From the NCBI GenBank assembly GCA_003598055.1, contig QZKI01000143.1, forward strand, positions 1 to 64,000: a stretch of 64,000 nucleotides of DNA, read 5' to 3'. Below the pieces are notes generated by a model. It saw only the letters and a program-made list of their open reading frames with translations. It was not told where the DNA came from and did no database searches. The DNA is from Candidatus Abyssobacteria bacterium SURF_17. Lineage in GTDB: Bacteria; Abyssobacteria; SURF-5. Shown here in pieces: positions 32,927 through 40,701 of the stretch (its first letter is position 1; the number at the start of each line of letters is the position of its first letter). The translations under genes were made by a program, and so were the position numbers.

Positions 32927-34417
32927 TCATGGGCAAATAACGGAAACCTCCGCCCAATCGCTCGTGCCGCCTTGTGTGTCGACTGCCCTCACGCGGTACT
33001 GATTCAAGCCGACCTCGGCTTGCCCATCCCGATAGGTGAAAGGTCGCAAAGTTGTCTGAGGCGCATGGGGTACTTCAGCCATCTTTTGACCGCCTCGGGA
33101 AATTTCGTAGTGCGAGAGTGCCGCGCGGCCTGCGTAGCTCGTATCCCACGCGAGATACACCGCTGGCGCCCCACTGACATAATCCATGTAACTGCTATCC
33201 ATCATTGCTCTCAGTCCACGCGGTGGAGTAAGCCCAACTGATGGATGCTGGAAATAGTTTGTATCGGCCCCCGCGACCTCGGCTGTTCTTTCCTCAATCT
33301 CACGCATTTTCATGGGAGAAAGCGGCTCGCGAATTTGAGCGGCCTCGATGTTCGCAACGAGCTGGTCTTCCTCGGGATTGTCGGAAGCGCTTACATGTCC
33401 TATTCCGATGATGACGCAGTCAACGCCCGGAACGCTCAGCGAGTAGTGAACCAGCGGGGCGGACGGAAGTTCCTTCGAGCCCACTCGCATATAAACATCG
33501 TCGGGCTCGTTCGAGAAGGAAGTCGTCGTTCGCCCGTAATATTTGGCGTCGGCGAAGACCTTCATTCCGATAACACCCATCCCCTTTGCCTTGGCGACCG
33601 GTATCACATTATGCTGGTGATTGAAGTAGAGCCTGTCGTTCGAGTTAATGGCCACCAGGAGGGTATCGATTATTCCTTTGGTGTCTCTCTGAATCGCCTC
33701 CATCAACGCGGCCGAATTCCAATGACCGGTGATGCCGATGTGTCGGATGAGCTTTTCTCCACGCGGATTCACGCCCGTGCGATTGGTGCCGTCGCGGAGG
33801 TCCAAGAGGCCGGCAAGCGCTCCTATGTGGTCGGCTGTTGGGTCAGGATTGTCCAGGCCTTCGTAGAAGGCATCCACTTCCTCGATGGTGTTGATGCTGT
33901 GAATCTGCACCAGGTCGAGATATGCATCCGGAGGATAGTTGCCTCTCCCATCGCCGAATATCTGCGAGAGCGACCGGCGTACGTCGTCGGCCGCGGTCTT
34001 CACGTGCTCGCCATTCGACGCCGGGCTTGGTCCAAGGTCACCATCGCGGACCACGGCTCGTCGCATATGAGTCTTTGTAGCGAGAAATATTCTCTCGCGG
34101 CGACTGCTATCAAATCCCGGCACGCCGGGAACAAGATGAAGGCGTCGGAAAGCCTTGCCATAAGTCAGTTGACTCGGCCCATAGATATTCGAGGTGTCGA
34201 AATACGTAACCCCTTTCTCAATCGCCTTCAGAATAATCACCTCTGAATCCACTCCGTCCTTCGGCCATTGAATCGATGCCTGGCCGCCAAGCCCGAACGT
34301 TGTGATAACGCGGCCGGTCCTGCCGAGCATCCGCGTCACCAATTGTTCCTTCTTTATGGTTGTTCGAGGCTTCCTCTGAATTGCCGCCACGTTTTTTTTT
34401 GTAGTCTTGCTATTCAT
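32927..34417 (-). CDS. aldo/keto reductase with C-terminal fibronectin type III-like domain
   Basis: Residues 30-330 are an aldo/keto reductase TIM barrel with the catalytic tetrad in place: Asp74 and Tyr79 (F-D-T-S-N-I-Y-G), Lys115 (A-T-K-T) and His173 (V-Q-I-H-S). NADPH-loop residues occur in V-I-I-G-I-G-H-V-S near 335. The remaining 100 residues (about 400-496) form a beta-rich FnIII-like module: V-Y-L-A-W-D-T-S, L-S-H-Y-E-I-S-R-G, Y-R-V-R-A-V-D-T-Q-G-G-T-S-D-W-A. Such modules are typical of extracellular enzymes, whereas AKRs are cytoplasmic, so the fusion is odd. The N-terminus is basic but not a clear signal peptide. The start has a textbook AGGAGG 7 bases upstream. The substrate is unknown. 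Confidence 0.9.
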   Translation of the reverse strand: MNSKTTKKNVAAIQRKPRTTIKKEQLVTRMLGRTGRVITTFGLGGQASIQWPKDGVDSEVIILKAIEKGVTYFDTSNIYGPSQLTYGKAFRRLHLVPGVPGFDSSRRERIFLATKTHMRRAVVRDGDLGPSPASNGEHVKTAADDVRRSLSQIFGDGRGNYPPDAYLDLVQIHSINTIEEVDAFYEGLDNPDPTADHIGALAGLLDLRDGTNRTGVNPRGEKLIRHIGITGHWNSAALMEAIQRDTKGIIDTLLVAINSNDRLYFNHQHNVIPVAKAKGMGVIGMKVFADAKYYGRTTTSFSNEPDDVYMRVGSKELPSAPLVHYSLSVPGVDCVIIGIGHVSASDNPEEDQLVANIEAAQIREPLSPMKMREIEERTAEVAGADTNYFQHPSVGLTPPRGLRAMMDSSYMDYVSGAPAVYLAWDTSYAGRAALSHYEISRGGQKMAEVPHAPQTTLRPFTYRDGQAEVGLNQYRVRAVDTQGGTSDWAEVSVICP

Positions 34418-34619
34418 TGCGTGCCTCCTGCAATTGTTTTCGCAACGGTTATTATGAATTCTTCCTATCTTAAAACTATGGTGAAAAAGCCCTCATGATG
34501 CCAGTCGGGACTCTGCGTTTTCACAAATACTGAAGGGGATGCGGGAAGGGAACAAAAGGGAAAGACGAGCAAAGGAGAACGAGAATTGACCGGGATAATC
34601 CAGAACAGGGTTCTTGCGG

Positions 34620-36302
34620 TTACGATATTTTGGTGGGTGTGACTGCGCCAGGCAACGAGAAGGTGAAACAGCTTCCCTTTCCCGGCTGGCTGTCTACGGT
34701 GATGGCGCCCCCAAGCGTCTCGACGGCCATTTTGCAGAATGCCAGCCCAAGCCCGGTATCGGTTCGGTGTCCGAGTTCCCTAAGTCCCGCCTGACAGAAC
34801 TTCTCGAAGATTTTCTGATGGAACTCTTTGGGGATACCCTGCCCGAAGTCTTTCACGGAAAAGGCAACACCGGCATCATCTGCGACGGGCGCGACGTTGA
34901 GAATAATCTCTCCCTTGGGATGGGAATGCTTGATGGCATTGGAAAGGATATTCGAGAGGATACGGTCGAGCAGGCGTTCGTCCGTGGTAATCGTACCCGC
35001 TGCCGGGTCAACCGACACGCGAACCGTCTGTTCTTCCTTCCTGATTGTTGCCGCATAACGCTCGACGGTACGGTTGATGAGGTCGAGCGTATCGACCGGC
35101 CCTTTGGTGATTTGAATTGCACCGCTCTCGAGCTTCGATATTTCGAGAAGATTCATGATCATCTCCGACAGCTTGAACTGATTGCGTTTCGCCATCTGGA
35201 GAAATTCGGTCTGCTGTTCCGTGAGGTGCGTGTTGGGGTCGAAGGCAAACATGTCGAGGGCCAGCATGGTATTGGAAACAGGATTCTTCATATCATGCAC
35301 GACCATGTTGATGAGGTCTTCCTTGAGCGATTCCAGCTCCATCAGCTTGCGGTTCGTGTCCCGCATCTCTTCATTGACGGCCTTCAACACGTGAATCTTG
35401 AGGTTTTCCTCATAGAGGCGGATGTTGTCAACAGCGAATCCCGTGGAATTTGCCACCATGGTAAGGAGCTGCAATTGGTCCTCGGAAAAATGCCCCAGTT
35501 CTCCTCGGTGGTCTACGTAAATGATGCCGAGCTTTTCTGTTCGGCCGCGGATGGGGACACACATGGCCGATTGGATATGCGCGTCCATGATGCTTTTTCG
35601 CCCGGAAAACCGGCGGTCTTCCAGAGCGTTCGAGGTGATGACCGACTCCTCTTTCTCAAGCACGCGCTGAGCAATGGTATGGCTGAATGCCACTTCCGCA
35701 GCCACGTCGACCATGCCTTCCCTTTTCTTTGTCGCCACAAGCTCGAGCTCACCGCTATCTGAATTGAGAAGCATGATATAGCCGCGGTCGGCGTCGAACA
35801 AGGGGAAAATGATGTCGAGAATCTTTCCTGCAAGCTCCTTCACCTGGAAGATTGATGAGATGATGTGGTTTATTTCATAGACGCGCCTGAGGTTTTCGTG
35901 TGCCTGGCGAAGTGCCTCAATGCTTTTGGGAGAAGGCGTTGAGGGCGCAAAACGCTTGATGATCTCCTTGGAATCCCGCCGCTTGGTCGGAATCTCGGCT
36001 GCCTCTCCAATCAAGGGCGATTCACAGAACCGAAAGCATGTTTTTCCTACCACTATCTCATCTTTGTCACGCAGGCGCCTCCGGTCAATCTTCACACCGT
36101 TCACGTGCGTTCCATTGGCCGAGCCCGAGTCTTCGATGAAGTAGCTACGATTTAGATAAGAAATGACAGCGTGGGATGATGAAACTGTTTCGTCTCTTAT
36201 CGGTATATCATTCTGTGTGGAGCGCCCGATCGACACACGCTCAGTTCGGATAGGATAGACTGTACCCTTATCCGATCCTGATTCAATCCGTAGAAATGAC
36301 AT
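34620..36302 (-). CDS. FHA-GAF sensor histidine kinase
   Basis: This soluble sensor kinase has 560 residues. An FHA domain (about 1-95) carries the phosphothreonine-binding pattern S-I-G-R-S, then S-S-S-H-A and G-S-A-N-G-T-H-V-N-G. A GAF domain spans about 130-290. The HisKA box is V-V-H-D-M-K-N-P-V-S-N with the phospho-accepting His (about residue 334). The HATPase domain shows N-box L-S-N-A-I-K-H-S, G1 K-D-F-G-Q-G-I-P and G2 G-L-G-L-A-F. No transmembrane segment is visible, so inputs are probably a phosphorylated partner and a small ligand. There is no response regulator beside it: an orphan kinase. ATG at 36302 is used; another is at 36317. Confidence 0.92.
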   Translation of the reverse strand: MSFLRIESGSDKGTVYPIRTERVSIGRSTQNDIPIRDETVSSSHAVISYLNRSYFIEDSGSANGTHVNGVKIDRRRLRDKDEIVVGKTCFRFCESPLIGEAAEIPTKRRDSKEIIKRFAPSTPSPKSIEALRQAHENLRRVYEINHIISSIFQVKELAGKILDIIFPLFDADRGYIMLLNSDSGELELVATKKREGMVDVAAEVAFSHTIAQRVLEKEESVITSNALEDRRFSGRKSIMDAHIQSAMCVPIRGRTEKLGIIYVDHRGELGHFSEDQLQLLTMVANSTGFAVDNIRLYEENLKIHVLKAVNEEMRDTNRKLMELESLKEDLINMVVHDMKNPVSNTMLALDMFAFDPNTHLTEQQTEFLQMAKRNQFKLSEMIMNLLEISKLESGAIQITKGPVDTLDLINRTVERYAATIRKEEQTVRVSVDPAAGTITTDERLLDRILSNILSNAIKHSHPKGEIILNVAPVADDAGVAFSVKDFGQGIPKEFHQKIFEKFCQAGLRELGHRTDTGLGLAFCKMAVETLGGAITVDSQPGKGSCFTFSLPGAVTPTKIS

Positions 36303-36317
36303 CCGGCTTTCTCGCAT

Positions 36318-36617
36318 TCTGTAATATACAACCCGCTGACTCAGAAGAGATTATACACTGGTATCATAAGAAATGGCAACCGCGCTTGATGGCTGCCTCA
36401 AATAGGGGATTTTGTTCTCGCAAACGTGCAAAGAACGAGAGATCGATGAAGGCTAGAGGAACCATCGCTACACGCGGATTTTCATGGATTGTTCAATCAT
36501 CTGAACCCTAAGCCTTGGACTGTCGTTCGTGGACTTTGAACTGCGGACCGTGGACTCTTGACTCCGGATTCTAGTTGGATTGCGGGGCCATTTCTTGCCC
36601 GTTTTCCCCAACCTTAA
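36318..36617. other. 300-base non-coding stretch with GGACT-word repeat
   Basis: No gene is visible. Positions 36516-36566 hold four spaced copies of (G)TGGACT or GGACCG/TGACTCC-type words (TTGGACTGTCG, CGTGGACTTTGAACT, GCGGACCGTGGACT, TTGACTCC). This is the kind of short-word array seen between genes in many environmental genomes, and distinct from the TTTCGTC array at 103-213. The kinase promoter must lie here, but I see no strong match. Confidence 0.45.
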
Positions 36618-37238
36618 TCAGGACAGCCGTTCAAGGAGCGCTCCGAGGCGCTCGCCCTTTATACCGTTGGCGAGGAGTAGCTCTATTGCTTTCCGGAGGC
36701 ACTCAACAACTTCATCCACCGTTTCGAATTGCCCGAGGGATTCTGCCATGTGCGGATGGCGGCCGAGTTTGCCGCCGACGGTAACTTCATAGCGCTGCTC
36801 TCCGACCGAAAGCGCGTCGCTCTGACACGAGCGCACGCAGTCCGAACATCCGATGCACCGCGTTCTGTCAAAACGCGGCACGCCCTCCGTCATCGTTATT
36901 GCATTTTCCTTGCATGCATTGGCGCAGAATCCGCAGCCGGAGCAGCGCGATTCTTCAAACGCGATTTGGGCGCGGCCAATAACGCCGAAATCCTTGATTT
37001 GCGGCTGTGCGCATGCATTCGGACATCCCGTGACCGCGACGCAGAACTGGCTATGGAAGAGAAACGGCTTCGCGAGCTTTTCATTCAGCTTGTGCTTGTA
37101 TTCGGGCTCTGCGAGCACTTCCGCCAGTGCCTCGGCGACGGCCTTGACGTCTATTATCGCCATCGGACAGCCGCTCGAGCCCGCTCGACAGGTTACGACT
37201 TCGGTTACGTCCTTCGTTTCTGAATTCTTAATGTTCAT
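36618..37238 (-). CDS. small sulfite/nitrite reductase-like protein with two [4Fe-4S] clusters
   Basis: The protein has 206 residues. The sirohaem/[4Fe-4S] half-site is G-C-P-N-A-C-A-Q-P (Cys72, Cys76, with Cys66 before and Cys17/Cys24 near the N-terminus). It is followed by two ferredoxin motifs, C-x2-C-x2-C-x3-C at 99-109 and 128-138. It lacks most of a full sulfite reductase and resembles the small Dsr-like proteins of anaerobes, whose role (sulfite, nitrite or an electron-transfer step) is mostly unproven. A CRP/FNR-type palindrome at 37288-37305 sits at -41.5 relative to a predicted start, implying activation by anaerobiosis, nitrosative stress or cAMP. AGAGG precedes the ATG. Confidence 0.8.
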   Translation of the reverse strand: MNIKNSETKDVTEVVTCRAGSSGCPMAIIDVKAVAEALAEVLAEPEYKHKLNEKLAKPFLFHSQFCVAVTGCPNACAQPQIKDFGVIGRAQIAFEESRCSGCGFCANACKENAITMTEGVPRFDRTRCIGCSDCVRSCQSDALSVGEQRYEVTVGGKLGRHPHMAESLGQFETVDEVVECLRKAIELLLANGIKGERLGALLERLS

Positions 37239-37287
37239 GAGTGGCTAATCCTCTTGATCTTATCTTAGTCCCGAATCTTCTCTTTGC

Positions 37288-37305
37288 CTGTGATTTATAT
37301 CACAG
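37288..37305. promoter_or_regulatory. CRP/FNR-family operator
   Basis: CTGTGATTTATATCACAG is an 18-base perfect palindrome of 7-base arms around TTAT. It matches the TGTGA-N6-TCACA pattern of CRP and the related HcpR-type sites. On the minus strand a TAAGAT at 37267-37262 would give a start near 37255, placing the operator centre at about -41.5, the class II activator position for the Dsr-like gene. For the divergent gene it would lie near -55. Confidence 0.65.
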
Positions 37306-37316
37306 ATTGCGGATTT

Positions 37317-37345
37317 TTGAAGATACCTTTCCCCTGTGATAAAAT
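37317..37345 (+). promoter_or_regulatory. sigma-70-like promoter of the pRiA4b Orf3-like gene
   Basis: TTGAAG (37317-37322), a 17-base spacer and TAAAAT (37340-37345). Start of transcription near 37352, about 95 bases before the chosen start codon, with the CRP/FNR-like palindrome just upstream. Confidence 0.45.
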
Positions 37346-37447
37346 CCGAACTGCGGCAAGTCAGACGCGTTGTACACGATTGCCGCTCTTATTGGGAAGT
37401 TACTATCAGAACACGCCGACGGCAAGAACTGTGAAAGGATGAATCAG

Positions 37448-38128
37448 ATGGCACGGACCATGACGAAAGGCGCGTGCATGTTGTGTAACGCGAACGTAAG
37501 CAAGGCTGGAATGACCAAACATCTGGCAGCATGCGTAGCAAAGGAAATCAATCCGGGACGGGCGTCCGACACTCAGAAGGCGACAGAAGGGAGGATATTT
37601 CATCTTATAGTGGAAGGTCGGGATCAGCCGCAATACTGGATGCATCTCGAAATGCCGCATGACGCAACCCTCAAGAAGCTCGACTCTTTCCTCAGAGACA
37701 AGTGGTTGGAATGTTGCGGACACTTAAGCGCGTTCACGTTTCAAAATGAGCGGTATGCATCGCATCCTTCGCCGGACTTCGACAGGAGAGGCATGAATGC
37801 TACATTGGGCAAAGTGCTCACGCAGGGAATGAAATTCTATCATGAGTATGATTTCGGCACCACTACAGATTTGGTCATCAAGGTGGTGGGCGAAAGACAG
37901 GGCAAGATGAAGGGAACCGTCCGTCTCCTGGCTGTGAACGATCCTCCGCTAATACCGTGCGGGACATGCGGAAAGGAAGCGGTGCACGTGTGCAGCGAAT
38001 GCGTTTGGTCGAGCGACAAGGCGTGGTTGTGTGAGGAATGCGCCGAACAGCATGAGTGCGGCGAAGACATGCTCTTGCCAGTGGTTAACTCACCACGGGT
38101 CGGAATGTGCGGATATACAGGACCTTAA
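37448..38128 (+). CDS. pRiA4b Orf3-like protein flanked by zinc-finger motifs
   Basis: The middle (residues 40-150) matches the plasmid pRiA4b Orf3-like fold: I-F-H-L-I-V-E-G, then A-T-L-K-K-L-D-S-F-L, H-L-S-A-F-T-F and Y-H-E-Y-D-F-G-T-T-T-D-L. Such proteins often travel with mobile elements, and their function is unknown. At the N-terminus C10-x2-C13-x11-H25-x3-C29 forms a C2HC-type finger. At the C-terminus C-x2-C, then C-x2-C, C-x2-C and H-E-C give a B-box/MYND-like double zinc site. This arrangement suggests nucleic-acid or protein binding. I chose ATG at 37448 because AAAGGA lies 7 bases upstream; ATG at 37439 and TTG at 37370 are alternatives. Confidence 0.78.
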   Translation: MARTMTKGACMLCNANVSKAGMTKHLAACVAKEINPGRASDTQKATEGRIFHLIVEGRDQPQYWMHLEMPHDATLKKLDSFLRDKWLECCGHLSAFTFQNERYASHPSPDFDRRGMNATLGKVLTQGMKFYHEYDFGTTTDLVIKVVGERQGKMKGTVRLLAVNDPPLIPCGTCGKEAVHVCSECVWSSDKAWLCEECAEQHECGEDMLLPVVNSPRVGMCGYTGP

Positions 38129-38171
38129 CTGCGAAAAATCCCGTCACGAACCCTGATAGAGAGGAGCTTCA

Positions 38172-38972
38172 ATGCCAAAGGTGTCTGTCAACGGTGTGAA
38201 CCTGTATTATGAAATCCACGGGTCGGGCGAACCGATTGTGTTGTTTATGGGGCTGGGCGGAAACATCGCGATATGGGACATCGAACTCATTAACGCCTTG
38301 GCAGAGAGGTTCAAGGTTATCATATTTGATAATCGTGGCACCGGGCGGTCGGACATGCCCGATGAAGAATACTCGATCGAGCTATTCGCGGACGATTCGG
38401 CGGCTCTGTTAGATGCGCTCGGAATCGAATCGGCATATATCCTGGGCGCATCGATGGGCGGGATGACGGCTCAGGAGTTCGCTCTCAAGTATCCGCGGAA
38501 ATGCCGGAAGCTCATCCTGTGCTGCACGCTTGCGGGCGGCGAGAACTCTGTTCCACCAACCGGCGAAGCGCTCGCAATCCTGATGAGTGTCAAAGACCTG
38601 TCACCCGAGGAAGGCACGCGCGCGATGCGGCCTGCCGCATTCACGAAGCGATTCATCGAGACGAATGGGGATTGGCTCGAAGAGAAGCTCAAGAGGGAGA
38701 TTGCGTACCCGACGCCGCCGCATGCGTTCGAGCGACACCTGCAAGCCGCTATGACCTTTGATGCTTACGACCGGTTGCCCCGCATTTCCTGCCCGACGCT
38801 TGTCATGACAGGCGTCGAGGATATCCTCATCCCCGCCAGGAACTCGGAAATTCTTGCTCAGAGAATCCCCGGCGCGAAGCTTATTCTTTTTGACAATTCT
38901 GCTCATGGCTTCATGAGCGAGCGACGGGATGGCGTGCTGGCAGCCATATTTCAATTCATTGAAGAGGGCTGA
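38172..38972 (+). CDS. alpha/beta hydrolase
   Basis: This cytoplasmic alpha/beta-fold hydrolase of 266 residues is close in length and motif order to 3-oxoadipate enol-lactonase/haloperoxidase-like enzymes. The oxyanion strand F-M-G-L-G-G-N is followed by D-N-R-G-T-G-R-S-D, the nucleophile elbow G-A-S-M-G-G with Ser near residue 97, an acid in G-V-E-D-I-L-I-P, and the catalytic His in N-S-A-H-G-F. All three catalytic residues are present. GAGGAG precedes the ATG. No pathway partner is adjacent, so the substrate is unknown. Confidence 0.9.
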   Translation: MPKVSVNGVNLYYEIHGSGEPIVLFMGLGGNIAIWDIELINALAERFKVIIFDNRGTGRSDMPDEEYSIELFADDSAALLDALGIESAYILGASMGGMTAQEFALKYPRKCRKLILCCTLAGGENSVPPTGEALAILMSVKDLSPEEGTRAMRPAAFTKRFIETNGDWLEEKLKREIAYPTPPHAFERHLQAAMTFDAYDRLPRISCPTLVMTGVEDILIPARNSEILAQRIPGAKLILFDNSAHGFMSERRDGVLAAIFQFIEEG

Positions 38973-39035
38973 AGTGGGAAGTCTTGCGGGCGGAGGAAGT
39001 CGGTCGCATTGCGGAAGCGCAAGCGGGGAAGAGAC

Positions 39036-39347
39036 TCAACCCGTCATATCAATCTGCTGGCCAACTGGTTTTCCCTCGGCCTTTTTCTGCGTCGAAGGTG
39101 AGCCGGGCTTCTCTGCTTCAATGAGAGAAGGCTCTTCCCCCGTGATACGTGCAGTGTTTGAGATTGCCTTGCGAAGCGGTTGGCGGTTTCCCGAGTTGGA
39201 ATTGGGACTTTCCTCAGGGTTGTTCTCCGCTCCAGTGACGCTCTCGACTATCTCGAGAAAATTCAGGCCGCTTTCAGGGATGGCCTGACCGGGCGCGGTT
39301 CGACGCGCCAGCAGCGATTGCGATAATGGTCTGAATCGCACTTCCAT
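39036..39347 (-). CDS. small hypothetical protein, probably real
   Basis: This 103-residue protein is polar and low in hydrophobics, with segments such as N-F-L-E-I-V-E-S-V-T-G, S-N-S-G-N-R-Q and S-T-Q-K-K-A-E-G-K. I recognise no family, signal peptide or membrane helix, and it is likely disordered. The case for a gene is the ribosome-binding site: AGGAG lies 9 bases before ATG at 39347, in an otherwise gene-poor gap. It is antisense to nothing annotated and points toward the convergent hydrolase gene. Confidence 0.42.
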   Translation of the reverse strand: MEVRFRPLSQSLLARRTAPGQAIPESGLNFLEIVESVTGAENNPEESPNSNSGNRQPLRKAISNTARITGEEPSLIEAEKPGSPSTQKKAEGKPVGQQIDMTG

Positions 39348-39729
39348 GGGTGCAAGCTCCTGATCCAGGGACTGGTATCTCCAAGGTTTGGCAAATTCAA
39401 TGCCACAGAGGGTGGCCAGAAACGTTGGCAGTTTATAAAATGCTTATTAGAATAGAGTTACGTAGCTAAAGCTAAAGTAATTTCTCGGGCGGAGTCCGAA
39501 GTTCAAACTGAGCAAGGTAGGCAAAAATTCACGCATTCCGGGAAGGTTTTTCATGGTTGCGGGCCTTGTATGCTCGATGTCGGAGTTGTAGGGTCGTTCG
39601 CGAACGACCCCTACAATCTTCGGATGAGGCCTGCTGGCTCAGGGCACAATTTTTCTCGGACGCTTTGCGCCGCATAGGTGATTGTTCTTTACTTATGTGG
39701 TAGAATCGTGCGAAATGAGGAGGTGAACG
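39348..39729. other. 382-base intergenic stretch upstream of purN
   Basis: It contains the palindrome at 39586-39616, an AT-rich patch around 39431-39480 and the purN leader. I see no gene, no T-box/riboswitch-like long helix and no clear promoter beyond a TAGAAT at 39701-39706 that might be a -10 element for purN. Confidence 0.4.
39586..39616. repeat. near-perfect 31-base palindrome
   Basis: The left arm TTGTAGGGTCGTTCG is followed at once by its complement CGAACGACCCCTACAA (one extra C). It has the length and composition of REP-type elements found between genes, and GTAGGG.. ends are shared in spirit with the elements at 45361 and 46812. It is too symmetric and lacks a T-tract, so it is not a simple terminator. 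Confidence 0.65.
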
Positions 39730-40347
39730 ATGGCAGAGAAATTACGAATCGGCGTTTTGGGCTCGGGCAAGGGGTCCAACCTGCAGTCCATTATTGACAA
39801 TGTGGCCGCCGGGAAGATACCGGTGAAGATAGCCTGCGTGGTGAGCGATGTGGAGGAGGCGTACATCCTTGAGCGTGCTCGCAAACACGGGATTGAGGCC
39901 ATCTACATTCCGCCGGGCAAACACAAGACGAAACTCGACGCGGAGAGCGAGGCTCAATATGTGAAGTGCTTGAAAGATAGAGGGGTCGGTCTGGGTGTCT
40001 TGGCTGGTTTCATGCGCATGCTGAAGGAGCCTTTTATCGAGGCATTTCCCAATCGCATTATTAATATTCATCCTTCGTTACTACCGGCATTTCGCGGACT
40101 CGAGGCATGGAAACAGGCACTCGATTACGGCGTGAGGTACACCGGTTGCACTGTCCACTTTATCGAGATGGGGATGGATACCGGGCCCATAATCATGCAG
40201 GCAGTCGTCGAAGTGAAGGACGACGACACACCAGAGACGCTGCACCAGCGCATTCAGGTGCAAGAGCACCGGATATACCCGGAAGTGATTCGCTTGATAG
40301 CCGAGGGGCGGGTGGCAGTGAAAGGAAGGAAGGTAATCGTGCGGTGA
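39730..40347 (+). CDS. purN: phosphoribosylglycinamide formyltransferase (GART)
   Basis: PurN transfers the formyl group of 10-formyl-tetrahydrofolate to GAR in purine synthesis. It has 205 residues, the family norm. The N-terminal G-S-G-K-G-S-N-L-Q-S binds the phosphate. The catalytic Asn-His pair lies in R-I-I-N-I-H-P-S-L-L-P-A-F and the Asp in M-D-T-G-P-I-I. The core is intact. GAGGAGG sits 6 bases before the ATG. It is alone here, not in a pur operon. Confidence 0.96.
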   Translation: MAEKLRIGVLGSGKGSNLQSIIDNVAAGKIPVKIACVVSDVEEAYILERARKHGIEAIYIPPGKHKTKLDAESEAQYVKCLKDRGVGLGVLAGFMRMLKEPFIEAFPNRIINIHPSLLPAFRGLEAWKQALDYGVRYTGCTVHFIEMGMDTGPIIMQAVVEVKDDDTPETLHQRIQVQEHRIYPEVIRLIAEGRVAVKGRKVIVR

Positions 40348-40701
40348 CCGGAGGGTTCCTGCGCCTCGTTCGCCAATCCTTGGCCGGGCCGCGGGGTTGA
40401 ACCGCTTTTGTGTTTTCCGGGTTGACGGCATGGAGAAAATCCGCTATTATGTCTTGCGATGAACTTGGGTTATGACTCTTTACTACAAACAAAGTGGGAG
40501 GCGCTGAGTCGAGATTTGATCATTCCTTCCTTGTAATGGGGCGTCGGAAAGTCTGGAGGCCTCTTCAGACGAGGTATCCGGCGGCTCCGGTCAATTGTTC
40601 ATCCCATACGTTGTCACCCCCTGTAAAATCGTAATCATGCCGGATTGCCCATCGGCAAGAACCGTCACATACTGTTGATGCGGAATAAAGGAGCCCATCG
40701 A
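40348..40701. other. 354-base leader region of the cytochrome operon
   Basis: It contains the promoter at 40422-40450, an 8-bp hairpin (GTCTGGAG/CTTCAGAC, 40551-40570) and a 25-codon open frame from ATG at 40459 that begins within 2 bases of the predicted transcription start. No family is recognisable in the short frame. The long leader (about 245 bases) before the cytochrome gene could carry regulation, but I cannot name a structure. Confidence 0.4.
40422..40450 (+). promoter_or_regulatory. sigma-70 promoter of the cytochrome operon
   Basis: TTGACG (40422-40427), a 17-base spacer and TATTAT (40445-40450), one mismatch each from consensus. Start expected near 40457. Confidence 0.6.

Noticed and set aside
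33245-34246. 333-codon plus-strand frame opposite the aldo/keto reductase
   Set aside because: The minus-strand gene has a full catalytic tetrad and an AGGAGG start; the plus frame has no family.
34614-35762. 382-codon plus-strand frame opposite the histidine kinase
   Set aside because: Shadow of HATPase/HisKA/GAF coding sequence.
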